This document shows positions 9,252 through 20,100 of a DNA stretch of 64,000 nucleotides, one piece after another; position 1 is the stretch's first letter; every line of letters starts with the position of its first letter. The notes under the pieces were generated by a model that did not search any database, was not told the origin of the DNA, and worked only from the letters and a program-made list of their open reading frames with translations. Position numbers and translations under genes: made by a program. Source of the DNA: Pseudomonas sp. R84 (GTDB taxonomy: Bacteria > Pseudomonadota > Gammaproteobacteria > Pseudomonadales > Pseudomonadaceae); the NCBI RefSeq assembly GCF_009834515.1, contig NZ_CP019426.1:5091001-5155000 (forward strand), given 5' to 3'.

Positions 9252-12200
9252 GGCGGCTCGCTCCTTGACGTTGACGCTTTGCACGCGCTTTTTTAGCCGT
9301 GGTGACCAAGTCTTCCACGTGCCGCCCGAAGGCCGGGTCACCCGCCTTGGCCGTGTAGTAGACGCGCACCACGACGTCCGACAGAGAGCGCAGCATTGCC
9401 GCCTGGGAATCTTGCGCGGCCCAAGGGAAACTCAATCTCCAGTTGGAAACCGCACCAGTATTTTCGAACGGATTGAGCAAGCCCTCATCAGGCTTCATCG
9501 CCGTCAGACCATTGTCGGCAATGCCCTTGGAAAGGACGATCTGTTGACCGCTGCGCAGGTTGAATTGCACCTCGACAGGAGCCCCACCCCCCTCAACGTT
9601 ATGCAAGTACTTGACCGACTGCGACGTTGCCTTGGTGGCCGTCATGCTACCGAGCTGAACCACAGAGGCGTGCACATCCTCGTGAGGCCCGGTAAGAACC
9701 GGCAGATCAATCTCCACCGCGCTGATCTGTCGGCAGTAATGTCCAGGGTGATCGCGGTCGAACAGCAACTGTGTGAGTTTGAATTCCAGCGAGCCATTGG
9801 TTTGCAGATCCGTCAACGCATCCGTCCAGCTACCAATACCCGGCTGAGGGTCAATTTCATCATCGAACAATTGGCGCAACGAAACGGTCTTGACAAGTTC
9901 CAACCGTCGCTCATTGCGTTGCAGGTACTCTCTTTCCATACGCAGGAGGTACGCACGCAAATGCTCGCCAGCCGTCAACCCATGACGCTGATCCAGCCAG
10001 AACTGCTGCAACGGCAACTGTGTTTCGTAATCGCCGGTTTCGGCACTCAAAGACGCCTGGGCACTGAAGCACAAACTGAGCACCGCATCGTAGGCCTGGT
10101 AATGCAACGCCTTGAGCTGACCGATCATCCAGCCGTACAGCTCAGCATTGGTCGCACGTTTTTGCAGAAAGTTGTACACCTCCAATGCCTGGCCGTTGGC
10201 CCGCAGCGTTTGCGCCAGGTTGGCGAGGGCAGCCGCCACCGCATGCCGTTGCGCCTCGATTTGTGCGTTGATCGCACTGACCTCCGCCAGCGCCTGATCG
10301 CGTTGCAACCTCCATTCATCTCGGCGACGGCGATAGCCTTCAGTGGTTGACTGTTTATCGGCATCGATTTGCAACAGCGACGAGGCGATTTCCAGCCCGA
10401 AACACACGGCATCGGTGATTTTTTCAACACGATGGCCGCCGTTGGCCAGGCCAAAAACGTTTGGAAACGACGCCAGAACTGCCCCTACAGGCTTGATGAC
10501 CTTTGCGGTCAACGCCAATACCTTCGACTGATTCAGGCTGGCCATGACCTCATATTCAACTGGCGACACGTGTTCGACAAAGCGCTGTGCATACACATCA
10601 GCACGCTCCTGTGCCACCGTACGACTCTGCTCGAGAGCCGTTACGCTCGCCTCCAACTGGGCGATGGATTGCTCTTGTACTGTCTGTGCGTAGCTGCCCA
10701 GTTCCACCAGATGGTTTTGCTGCAGTTCTTCCTGCTCGGCGCGGTCGCGACGCTCAAGCAGATTGAGTACCTGACTACCGTAATCCTGCAGTGCTTGCAC
10801 GGCTCGCAATGCAACCTCGAATGTCACGCGCCAACGGAATGCGTTGACCACCAACCGCCCTCCCAAAGGCCTCGGGCCGGCGGCACCGGCCGCCGCGAGA
10901 TCGCGCAGCAATTGATTCGGATCAGTCGCAGGGCTGAACAAGGGAATGTCCAGAGGCTTGCCGTCCAGCGAGAGGTTGTTACGCATGTTGAAAATGCGCT
11001 GCTGCGGCGCGGCAAACAGGTCGAGCAACGATTGATTGATGGGAATTTTGAATGGCTTGCAGGCCAATAGCCCAAGCATCGGCGCAGTATCTGAGCCGGA
11101 CGGAACATCGGCCAGACTGAAGTTGAATGTCTGTTCGAATGTTTCCAGAGCCGGACGCGTGCCACACTGCAACAGCAGGTTGCCGACCGTATCGGTTTGC
11201 CAATGACTCACCGCCCGAGCATTGGGCGCCTTGCCCATCAGAAAGCCAGCCTGCACGTAACACAGTTTGGCCGCCACCAGGCTGTCTCGTGTCAGTTGGC
11301 GGTAATACCAATCCCCCCACGCCATCAGATTTTTAACGTACTCGGTAAACATCAGTATTCTGAAGTGCACTGGCTTCGAATAGCCGATGGCATCCGGGTC
11401 GGCCGGAGCCAGCGCTTCGCAGCCGGCATTGCCTTCATCCATCCCCAAGGGTCGGCTGCGCCAATAGCGCGGTTTAGCCGGCAGCGAGGCGTCCTCTTTG
11501 ATCGCCTGCGGGTCAAAAATGTAATGCAGCCACTGTTGCGCCTCAAGATAACGTTCCTCATCACGCAGGCGTGTCGCCACAAGGTGCGGCAAATGAACAA
11601 ACAATTCCCAGAAAAACAGCCCGTTGGCACCATCAAAAGCACCGTTTGGCTCGATGAAATCACTGCCTGTCGGCGGCGGTTCATGCATGAACTGGGTGTC
11701 CCAGTGCAACACCGCCTCCACCGAGATATTGGCGCGCCAGACCAGTTCCGGACCAATCTGCGAATTCAAGCGGGTGTATTGCAGCTTTAGCGACGATTGG
11801 TTGAATGAGAGAAACTGGGCGGCATCGACGGTGTTCTTCACCAGAGTGGGCGGGATGAAATCCAGCAGATTGGCAACATTCAGTGTGAATTTCTTGATGC
11901 CGTACGCTCCGGCGTCAAGAGCGAACGTGGTTTCCTTCGACCAGGTTCCTTTCGCTCGAGTGAACTCCTTCGAGGCGTCCACGCACCAGTTACCAGCAAT
12001 AGCAAGAGACGCCTCGACGTCCAGCGGATCATCATCTGTTCTATTCAACAACTGCAATTTAACGGTCGTCTTAGCGTCACCCGATTGGCCCGTGGGCATA
12101 CAAAATCCCCGCACCACCAGTACATCTTGACCCGCCGCACCTTCACCTTCACGTCGTGCCGTGACGTGCAACCCCAGAAACGCGGCCATCGTACCGCCTG

Positions 12201-13341
12201 CTTCTACCCGGCTGACAATTTCTACTTGGCTGGGCAGTCGATGCTGAACGGTCTCGGGAGTCTTGAAGCGCGTCTCCCTCGCCTTGTCCAGCCACGCGCC
12301 ATCGTCATATGTCACGGGGCGCATCAGTACGTCGTGAACCGTACGCGCCGACACTTCATGAGGGCCATATACCCCTTCGAACAGGATGCCCAGCGTCCCT
12401 TTGGGTTCCACAGAATCGGTGCGCACCGTCGCCACCATGGCAGTAAAGGAAAACCTGTCCCCTTCATCAGTACTCCTTGAATACGCGGAACTGTGCACAA
12501 TCAAGGGTGCCGACCATTGCCCGTTCTGCGTCATGAAAGCCAGATTGATATCCAGCTTGCCGTCTATGGACTCTTCCTTGTCTTTACCGGCGACCGGCTC
12601 GCGCCACTCCGCCCAGACCAGACACAATCGGCCATTCCAGAACACCGGGCGTATATCCACAACCCGATTGGCTGGCTGAACCTCAATGGCTTGCCATTCG
12701 CTCCACGCCGCCGGGTTGACCGCCGTACAGGTCGGCGTCAGCTCAATCTGTGCCCTGCGCCAGAAGTACTGGCACGGTTGCACACGCTGGCGCCCGATGA
12801 AGTAATAATCGGCACGTTCAGGCGTATCTCCGTCCATGTAGCAACTGAGAACATCCAGATCGCAGGTTTGCTCGAACGTTTGCAAATATCCGCGCATCGC
12901 TGCCTGAACCGAATCCACACTCAAGCGCGTTTGATTGAGGTCGTTTTCAAGGTTTTTGAACAGGCTGGTCTTGCGCTGGCGGACAAACGGGGTGATGTAG
13001 TTTTCCGGGTAGAGGCTGATCAGTTGTACTGCTGCCCAGTCCGGATAGTTGCTGTAGAGGTCCCACTGCGCCAGATGCTCTGCGGGCACTTGGTAATTGG
13101 TGAAGCCCGGTTCCAGTTTGCGATGCACCGCATTTATGTACTGCTGCACGCAACTGATCGCTTCAGCGACCCATGAGCTTTGCCTGGCATAAGTGTCCAG
13201 TGGATCCATGCGCAGCAATTCAAACAGATCTTCCGGCGTTTTCAGGAACGGGTACTTTTGCCTGTTGACCTTTCCAATGCAGTAATCGAGCAACGCCGAA
13301 CGACGTTTTTCCAGCAAATCACCAGTGCTGTTCAAATCCAT
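9244..13341 (-). CDS. Tc toxin subunit A, C-terminal chain (neuraminidase-like, pore, TcB-binding)
   Basis: A 1365-residue protein. The start MDLNSTGD has CAGGGAG upstream; seven codons more are open but lack a site. It carries hallmarks of the second half of TcA toxins: a neuraminidase-like region (RVVDIRPVFWNGRLCLVWAEW, near 230), WLHYIFDPQA (near 615), a long helical/coiled segment (roughly 850-1100) expected to form the translocation channel, and the TcB-binding end with FDRDHPGHYCRQI and NPFENTGAVSNW. Together with the upstream chain it makes about 2576 residues, near the size of single-chain TcA proteins; split A chains are known in TcaA/TcaB and YenA1/YenA2. There is no signal peptide, as is usual for Tc proteins. 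Confidence 0.92.
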   Translation of the reverse strand: MDLNSTGDLLEKRRSALLDYCIGKVNRQKYPFLKTPEDLFELLRMDPLDTYARQSSWVAEAISCVQQYINAVHRKLEPGFTNYQVPAEHLAQWDLYSNYPDWAAVQLISLYPENYITPFVRQRKTSLFKNLENDLNQTRLSVDSVQAAMRGYLQTFEQTCDLDVLSCYMDGDTPERADYYFIGRQRVQPCQYFWRRAQIELTPTCTAVNPAAWSEWQAIEVQPANRVVDIRPVFWNGRLCLVWAEWREPVAGKDKEESIDGKLDINLAFMTQNGQWSAPLIVHSSAYSRSTDEGDRFSFTAMVATVRTDSVEPKGTLGILFEGVYGPHEVSARTVHDVLMRPVTYDDGAWLDKARETRFKTPETVQHRLPSQVEIVSRVEAGGTMAAFLGLHVTARREGEGAAGQDVLVVRGFCMPTGQSGDAKTTVKLQLLNRTDDDPLDVEASLAIAGNWCVDASKEFTRAKGTWSKETTFALDAGAYGIKKFTLNVANLLDFIPPTLVKNTVDAAQFLSFNQSSLKLQYTRLNSQIGPELVWRANISVEAVLHWDTQFMHEPPPTGSDFIEPNGAFDGANGLFFWELFVHLPHLVATRLRDEERYLEAQQWLHYIFDPQAIKEDASLPAKPRYWRSRPLGMDEGNAGCEALAPADPDAIGYSKPVHFRILMFTEYVKNLMAWGDWYYRQLTRDSLVAAKLCYVQAGFLMGKAPNARAVSHWQTDTVGNLLLQCGTRPALETFEQTFNFSLADVPSGSDTAPMLGLLACKPFKIPINQSLLDLFAAPQQRIFNMRNNLSLDGKPLDIPLFSPATDPNQLLRDLAAAGAAGPRPLGGRLVVNAFRWRVTFEVALRAVQALQDYGSQVLNLLERRDRAEQEELQQNHLVELGSYAQTVQEQSIAQLEASVTALEQSRTVAQERADVYAQRFVEHVSPVEYEVMASLNQSKVLALTAKVIKPVGAVLASFPNVFGLANGGHRVEKITDAVCFGLEIASSLLQIDADKQSTTEGYRRRRDEWRLQRDQALAEVSAINAQIEAQRHAVAAALANLAQTLRANGQALEVYNFLQKRATNAELYGWMIGQLKALHYQAYDAVLSLCFSAQASLSAETGDYETQLPLQQFWLDQRHGLTAGEHLRAYLLRMEREYLQRNERRLELVKTVSLRQLFDDEIDPQPGIGSWTDALTDLQTNGSLEFKLTQLLFDRDHPGHYCRQISAVEIDLPVLTGPHEDVHASVVQLGSMTATKATSQSVKYLHNVEGGGAPVEVQFNLRSGQQIVLSKGIADNGLTAMKPDEGLLNPFENTGAVSNWRLSFPWAAQDSQAAMLRSLSDVVVRVYYTAKAGDPAFGRHVEDLVTTAKKARAKRQRQGASRHE

Positions 13342-13371
13342 GATCCGTGCTCCCTGAGACAAAATCCTGGG

Positions 13372-16300
13372 TCAAATGGCCGTGAGGCCACGCTGCTCAT
13401 TGCTCGGCTTCATGCCGGCAAAGGTGATGGGCTCGAAATAGGCTTCTATTTCGCCACCATCGGTACGCACACTGAATACGAATGTCCCGCCGGTGGGGCT
13501 GGAGACGACCACGCGCGTCACCCCTTCCTGATTGGTGAATCCATCAGCCGGTCGGATGATCGCTTCATTGATTTTCGATGGCGGCACGCTTTCCACGAAC
13601 CATTTCACAAGCACGTCTTTCCCGAGGTTGCCGTATCTGTCTTCCGCCGTTGCGTAAAGCTCGATTTCCTGCCCTCGGGGAACTATCCCCAGCGGTATCG
13701 GGGATTTGAACTCACTGGGAAACCCCATGGTGCTGCCATCAAAGTTGATATAGACGGGGGCGACAGGCTCGGGCGCGAACAAGTCCAGCCAGTAAAGGAT
13801 CTGGTCTACTCCCATGACCTCGCCAGGCCTGTATTCAACCTCGACCTCACCGTTTATATCGGTTGCTATGTTTCGCATGGTCCCTAATGTGGTTTGCCAG
13901 TTAACGTTGACACCCGAAAGGGGGGTGTCTGCAGCATCTGTGACAGTCACTTTATAGGTAGCTTTTTCATCAGCTTTTTTTGCAATCAAATAGTTGCTGT
14001 CAATGATTTCAGACCTGGTTTTGACCAATGCCTTGAGGTCTCCCGGTGCATGCACCAGTGGTACCTGGCGTCGGGACTCGTTCAGCAAGGCAAGCTCAGC
14101 GGCCTTGGCGTAGGCCACCTTGTCCACCGTCTCAGGCAGATTGCCGATCTGGAAAATCGTCGATGCGTCCATGCCGGTTTTGCTTGACAGCACGCGTACA
14201 CGCATCAACAGATCGAGTTCGATGAGACCTCCGAGCACCAGATTTCCAGACTGGTCGATGTGTTTCAGACAGTCGCGCGCTTCCTGCGCGCTCCAGCCGA
14301 AAAACTCAGCCAGTCTGATTGCCGAGGCCTGTTGCGCCAGCCACAATGCATTCCCTGAGATCTCAGGCAGGGCATTGACCTCGCGCAGGTAATCCAGCAG
14401 CTTTTGTGGCGGTTGCTGGCCAAGATCGAAGGCGCGCGTCAGCGTGCTCAAGTAGTACAGAGTGCGCACCGAGAGTTCAGGCTCAGCGTTCGGGTTCTTG
14501 CCAAACCAGACCTTGTGGCCGTAATCCACGTAGTCCTGCAATAATTCAGCACTGAGGTTCAGTGTCATGGCCACTTCACTGCGCCGCCGCACTTCGGCCA
14601 ATAAATCGAACAATGGACCGCCAGCGTCACGACGTCCCTGCTCAATATGCGCAACCACCTGATCCAGAAAAGAGTGAGCGGTTGAATTCGCCCAACTCAA
14701 TATCGGTATGGCGTGCCCGGCCGGGATCCCGGCATAGACGGCCAACGTCTCCTTCAACAGTGATAATTGAGCATCCCGGGCCTGCAAAAGCACTGTGAGC
14801 ATTGTGTTGACGAGGGTGTCATGCACAAACTTGTCGAACCCACCAAAAGCATTTTCCACAACCCACAGGAGTTTCGTGCGCACGACAGCCTCGTATGCCT
14901 CTGGCGTTCCAGCGAAGGGCAACACCAGTCCGTAATGATCGACGAGAGCTCCCCCCCCCCTACTGGTCGACAGGAAGTCCATCCAGTCGACCACGCCAAC
15001 AGAAGTAACGCCTGCCGTCAAAAAGGCATTATTGGACAGCCGCGCAGCTGGCAGGAGGTTGGTGATTTGATCGAAGAATTGCAGGTCCGACTCGCTCGCC
15101 ATGCTGACCCGCTGCGGTACGGCAATGTGTCGCAACATCCAGAGCACCGACAGATTACTTTGCTCGCACCATTGCACACAGGTGTCCATGGCTTCGACCA
15201 GACTCAGCACATCCGGTTTGGTGCTCGCCGAGGCGTTGATCACCGGCACGCCTGCCAGGCCATCGACCCATTGCTGCCCGCCCAACAACGTCAGCATCAA
15301 TACACCTTCGACCGGTGTCATGTTAAACAGCCGCGGCAGTATGACCAGGCGACAAAAACTGGAAACGATCGCGGGGGTGAGACGCAAGGTTTCTTCACAC
15401 TTGTGTGCGCCGGCGACCGCCAGAGCCAGATAATGATAGGTCTGCAGATCGATACCCAAGCCATTGCACAGCTGGCTGATCGTCAGATCGGCTACACCGG
15501 GTACCGGCGTCACCGGGAACAATCCATCACCGAGTTTCAAGGGTTCGCGATATGCCCCCTGACCATTGAAGATCTGATCGAATTGCGAAAGGGTTTCGCC
15601 ACGACCATAGATCGATAATTGGTCAACAATGACAGCGAAATCCGCCGCCGTGCAGCGATAGCGTTCGCGCAAATGCTGGAACAACCCCAACGCATGCACG
15701 ACGCTGTCCGATATCACCCATGTCGGCTCACTTGTAGTGCTACGAGCTTCAGCTCTGATTGCCGCCGTCAACAGGGCATCCACCTGGTCGCTCGGCAAAT
15801 CAAGCCAGATGTCCAGGCGCAGTTTGCGGTTCATCCGGTCGATTGCAGTCAGACCTGCCAAGGTCTCGGGTTTAACCGTCAGCGTGTTGAATTCTGCGTA
15901 GTCGATATGGATACCGGGGTGCACATTGGCATTGATATAAACGGAGCCAGAACGCGCACTTTCCGCAAATGAGTCCGTATTGTCGACATAGTCGATGTTC
16001 CTCGAGCGCACCGGTGCAAAATCACCCACCGATAACAATCGTTCGATCTCCACCGCTCCGAGTTTGGTTGCTTCACCGAAATACTTGACCTGGTTGAAGG
16101 TCTTCCAATCAGACTTGTCAGTATCGAAGTTGTCTCGGTAAAACGTCTCGGCATGCGATAAATCGTACATAGGTTCAGTCAGCAGATTTCGCTGATATGG
16201 GCCCAGCCGCGAGGCATGCGCCAACGCCCGAGTGTTACGGGCAGCACCGACAACCGACGTTAGAAAATAGGGATAGGACAGATCAATGGTGCGGTCGAAA

Positions 16301-17007
16301 TCGCCCACCGAAAGCCCTTTGGAGCGCGCCACACCGTCAATCGTGACCCAATGCTGATAGTAAGGCAGGCCGTTGGGATAGCGCGCGGTGATCAAGGCAT
16401 CTTCGATTGACCCTGGTTGCTCTGCCGTGATGAATTTCTCCAGCACCGCGATGATAATGTCGACCGACGACACCGCCTGATGCACCGCTGGCCCGTCGAC
16501 AGACAGCAACTTCAAGTCGGTACGGCGGTCATGCAGCAGGAGCTTTTCTTTCGCGTCACCATTAGGTTCGATACGCAGTAGAACCCAGCGCAACAGATCG
16601 ATCAGGTATGCCACGGGCGAGATGCATGATTCCAACGCCTCGGGGGGGCACATGCTATCGAATCGGGTAGGGAAGATAATCTCGTATTTCGGGCCATCAA
16701 CCATCGACAGCAGCCCGCTCGACGGACCGGTCTGTATGGTTTTATCGCCCTTTAAAGTGTGTTCGATAAACTCACGCCGGATATACGTGACGTAACTGTT
16801 GGCCCGCCGGATGAGCTGGCGGGCGTCGCCCACACTGAGTTGGTGCTCACTGACCAAGGCCTGAGCGCCTTTTTCCACCAGCGGAAAAATCGAACCGCCC
16901 TGCTCGAGATAAGACCTCAGCTTCTCCAGCCCGGCGTTTTCTGTGATTTGTGCTTCACCAAATATTTGCTCGAACATCTGCACAACGGGGCGGGACGCAA
17001 CAGTCAT
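13372..17007 (-). CDS. Tc toxin subunit A, N-terminal chain (VRP1 type) with Ig-like tail
   Basis: A 1211-residue protein. The start MTVASRPVV has AAGGA eight bases upstream; upstream codons in the same frame run through the promoter palindrome and are rejected. VRP1/SpvA-type landmarks are CPPEALESCISPVAYLIDLL (near 120) and RRTDLKLLSVDGPA (near 165), followed by SKGLSVGDFD, as in the alpha-helical shell of TcA proteins. From about residue 1015 the protein changes to one or two Big_1-like beta domains (VTDAADTPLSGVNVNW, then DINGEVEVEYRPGE), similar in style to the modules of the downstream Ig-module protein. A run of ten G lies in the coding strand near codon 683. It is followed after 30 bases by the C-terminal chain. 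Confidence 0.9.
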   Translation of the reverse strand: MTVASRPVVQMFEQIFGEAQITENAGLEKLRSYLEQGGSIFPLVEKGAQALVSEHQLSVGDARQLIRRANSYVTYIRREFIEHTLKGDKTIQTGPSSGLLSMVDGPKYEIIFPTRFDSMCPPEALESCISPVAYLIDLLRWVLLRIEPNGDAKEKLLLHDRRTDLKLLSVDGPAVHQAVSSVDIIIAVLEKFITAEQPGSIEDALITARYPNGLPYYQHWVTIDGVARSKGLSVGDFDRTIDLSYPYFLTSVVGAARNTRALAHASRLGPYQRNLLTEPMYDLSHAETFYRDNFDTDKSDWKTFNQVKYFGEATKLGAVEIERLLSVGDFAPVRSRNIDYVDNTDSFAESARSGSVYINANVHPGIHIDYAEFNTLTVKPETLAGLTAIDRMNRKLRLDIWLDLPSDQVDALLTAAIRAEARSTTSEPTWVISDSVVHALGLFQHLRERYRCTAADFAVIVDQLSIYGRGETLSQFDQIFNGQGAYREPLKLGDGLFPVTPVPGVADLTISQLCNGLGIDLQTYHYLALAVAGAHKCEETLRLTPAIVSSFCRLVILPRLFNMTPVEGVLMLTLLGGQQWVDGLAGVPVINASASTKPDVLSLVEAMDTCVQWCEQSNLSVLWMLRHIAVPQRVSMASESDLQFFDQITNLLPAARLSNNAFLTAGVTSVGVVDWMDFLSTSRGGGALVDHYGLVLPFAGTPEAYEAVVRTKLLWVVENAFGGFDKFVHDTLVNTMLTVLLQARDAQLSLLKETLAVYAGIPAGHAIPILSWANSTAHSFLDQVVAHIEQGRRDAGGPLFDLLAEVRRRSEVAMTLNLSAELLQDYVDYGHKVWFGKNPNAEPELSVRTLYYLSTLTRAFDLGQQPPQKLLDYLREVNALPEISGNALWLAQQASAIRLAEFFGWSAQEARDCLKHIDQSGNLVLGGLIELDLLMRVRVLSSKTGMDASTIFQIGNLPETVDKVAYAKAAELALLNESRRQVPLVHAPGDLKALVKTRSEIIDSNYLIAKKADEKATYKVTVTDAADTPLSGVNVNWQTTLGTMRNIATDINGEVEVEYRPGEVMGVDQILYWLDLFAPEPVAPVYINFDGSTMGFPSEFKSPIPLGIVPRGQEIELYATAEDRYGNLGKDVLVKWFVESVPPSKINEAIIRPADGFTNQEGVTRVVVSSPTGGTFVFSVRTDGGEIEAYFEPITFAGMKPSNEQRGLTAI
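14951..14960 (-). repeat. G10 homopolymer tract inside tcA
   Basis: Ten consecutive C on the plus strand read as G10 in the coding strand, encoding R-G-G-G (codons AGG GGG GGG GGA) near residue 683 of the N-terminal TcA chain. In the sequence as given the frame is intact. A slip of one base would truncate the protein. Confidence 0.9.
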
Positions 17008-17108
17008 GATCAATATCCTTGAGACGATAGCGGGTGCCGGCAACCTGGCTTCACCATCAGATTGCCGGTGGGTGCATAAGGATTTAGCGCTTTTGAGTGA
17101 CATTCGCC

Positions 17109-17128
17109 TACTGTCAGATCTGACAGTA
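17109..17128. promoter_or_regulatory. 20-bp perfect palindrome upstream of tcA (candidate operator)
   Basis: TACTGTCAGATCTGACAGTA is a perfect palindrome, about 100 bp before the start of the N-terminal TcA gene and in the 148-bp gap after the Ig-repeat gene. The inner 16 bases CTGTCAGATCTGACAG are identical to a palindrome at 28731-28746 before tcB. It is probably a binding site for a dimeric regulator; which one is unknown. Confidence 0.75.
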
Positions 17129-17155
17129 TTTATGACCACTCATCGGAAAATTGAC

Positions 17156-20100
17156 TTATGAAAATTTCGAAGAACCCGGTTCGACCTCAAAGCGCTCGCT
17201 ATCAATCCAGTCAGAGCCTTTTTCAGCATCGGTGAGGCTCTGCCTGAATCGAAACCATTGCCCTCCCGCCATCAGCAACGGTCCGGACTGCGCTTGCCAG
17301 CCGTTCAAGGGATCGACGGGAATGTTCGCGGTCAATACCAGATCCGGGTTGAACCAGCTCACGACTGCTCCGACGCCTTGGCGACCGTTGCCTGCCAGGG
17401 ACACCGGGTTAGCCACCCAACTACCTGGTGCCGGCACCTCAATGGTGGGCTCGTAAGTGTTCAACACAATCGGCCGCGTTGCCGGCGCCGATTCGAATTC
17501 ACCGAGCGCCGAGACCACCTCCAGCAAAGAATCGCCACCAGGCTGGTCGAGTTCCAGCCTCACCCACCAAGTGCGATCGGCCCTCACAGGGGCACTTTGA
17601 TGTGCACTGCCCACCTTGACCGTGACTGTGTCGCCCGACACGCCGAAACCGGACACAACCAATACCCGCCCGGCATGATCATCTGTCGTCGGGGATTCGA
17701 TATCAGGTGCTTTCGGGACGACCTGATAGGTCACCCGATCACTATCCCTCGAAGTTTGCGGGTCACCGTCATTGTCGTAAATTTGCAGGGCCCAGATGGT
17801 TTTATGACCCACCGGCAAGGTCACCACAACACTCCATTCGCCTTCGCTATTTACCTCCGCTTCGGTGAGTGGCGCAGAAGTATCGCCGAGCATCCACACT
17901 TCGACCTGTGCGTACGGCATCCCCTTCCCGGAGAGCGTCGAGGTGCGTGACAACTTTTCTCCGCCGTTCGGACAAGTAATCTCCGGAGGGAGTACAACTG
18001 CCTTGAATTTGCATTGCTCACTTCGCTTGAAAGGTCGCTCGTAGATCGTTTGCTCCGCCCGAATGACATGCTCGTCAAAAGCCAGACCGGTGAGGTCGAT
18101 TGACCATTTATCATTGTTGGTGAGCCTCTGCGGCAAAGTCAGATACTTCCCGAATCGGTCATCCCACAATCGCATCGTGGCGCCCTCCATGCCGCCCGAG
18201 CCGGTGACGGATATGTCACGGGGTACTTCACTGCCTTGCAGCGGATAAGTGATGACCGGTTGGGCTATCACAGGATAAACCGTGAAAGTCCTGTCCACTT
18301 TCGGTGAATCAAGCCCTTGGGCAACCTGATGCACTTCGATCTTGTGAGGGGTATTCACGCTAAAGGGGGTGGGTCGCTGGAACGTCCAGACCTTTGCAAC
18401 GACGTTCACTTTATACGTCTGTGGATCATCGCTGAAGTTGATGTACACCTCCGCTCCCGACCAACCGCTGCCGCTGAATACCGGGGAAAGGCCCTCTTCG
18501 GAAGGTACGTTGAGTTCGGGCGCCAATGGCGGAATAGTGACGTTGAGGACGCACCAGGTGGGTGACCATTGACCATTCAAAACTTGTTTGATGTGGACTT
18601 CCCGATTGTTTGTGGGTCCCCACTCTGCCGAAGCTGTGGTTGACCATTCATTACCGACAACATCTTTCGCTGGCGCGGCCAGGTTGGCACTGTTGGGATG
18701 ACGAACGTGCACCGTGGCGCCATTGAAACCTTTGCCACTGAAGGTTGGCCGGTATTCCACGGTGTGCTTCAAATCGCTGACATCAGGCAGCGCTTTGTTC
18801 AGAGTGAATTCCAGGGGCAGCGATTCGATCCAGCCGCCAGCACCGTCGGTAAGTTTCTGAACAATTGTCAGCTTGTATGTACCAACCGGCCAGTTCGTTG
18901 CGATGGTTTCCCATTTGCCATTCGCCACGACAACAGGGGGCGGAGGTGTTGCACTCGGGTCACTGTCGATAGTGAACTGCACTGTGGCGCGGTCATGGCC
19001 CGCTCCAGAGAATTTCACTGTGGTGTCAGTGGGATAGGTGACGACAGGGTCGGCCAACTTTGGAGGGCGGATTTTGAAGGCGCGGGCAGCGCTGGGCGTC
19101 GATGGAACGCCATCCACTTCCTGCACTGCTACAAGGGACAGCACTCCTGGGGCGAGGCCTGAAAGTGATGCGGTCCAATCTCCGGCCGTCGCACCGGGAA
19201 TACTGATCAACGGCGGATTGCCGGACAGATCCTTGAAGATCTTGATGGTCGCATTTGCCACCGCGCCTTTCCCAGTGAGGGTGAACGATGTGTTTTGTAT
19301 GCTTGCTGCAGGAGGACCGGCGATCAGAAGCACGGGAGGCCGGATTTGCAGTGACAACGTTTGGCTACGGCCTGAGCGGACGTTATTCGAAATCTGTTCG
19401 ACGACGAGATTGAGCTTACCCGACGGTACTCCAGTGAGCGGAATACTCCAGGCACCATCGCCCGCTGGCACGGTGCCCGAGCCATAAAGCGGAGTGTCAC
19501 CCACAGGGGGCAGCACCTCCAGCCGGGCGCCGGGCGTACCGTTGTTACCTTCCAACAGGAAAGACTGATCGTTCAAGGAAGACGGTAGTGGTTTGAGGAC
19601 CACAGGTGGGGCCAGCACCGTGAAGAGCACAGGTAATGTATATATGCTGGTCGTACCGACATGAGAAACCAAAGCACTGACCGACACGGGACCATTGAGC
19701 GTATTCGCTGTAAGAGGCGCTTGCCAGTTTCCTTGGCCATCAATGGTAGTTTCAGCGCTCAGAACTTCACCATGATGGGGAGGAGACTTGACGATGAGCA
19801 CCTTCGAGTTCGGAGCACCGATGCCACGGAAAATCAGGCCGTTAGCGAGTTCAGGAGTGTTGGGTCTCGGAAAAGTCAAGATTGCTCGATAGATCTCCAT
19901 TGGCGCTGTACGTTCAGAATACTGTCCGTCGAGTCTCTGAAGTACTTCGATTCTGCTTTTGTTTACGTTAACGGGGAAAGTGATCGCCCCACTCCATTTT
20001 CCGGATGTAACAGGCGCCCCCCCAATTACTCCAGTCGGCGTACCCGCGACATAAATAAAGACATACGCTCCGGAAATACCTGTGCCTGCGCCGGGATAAG

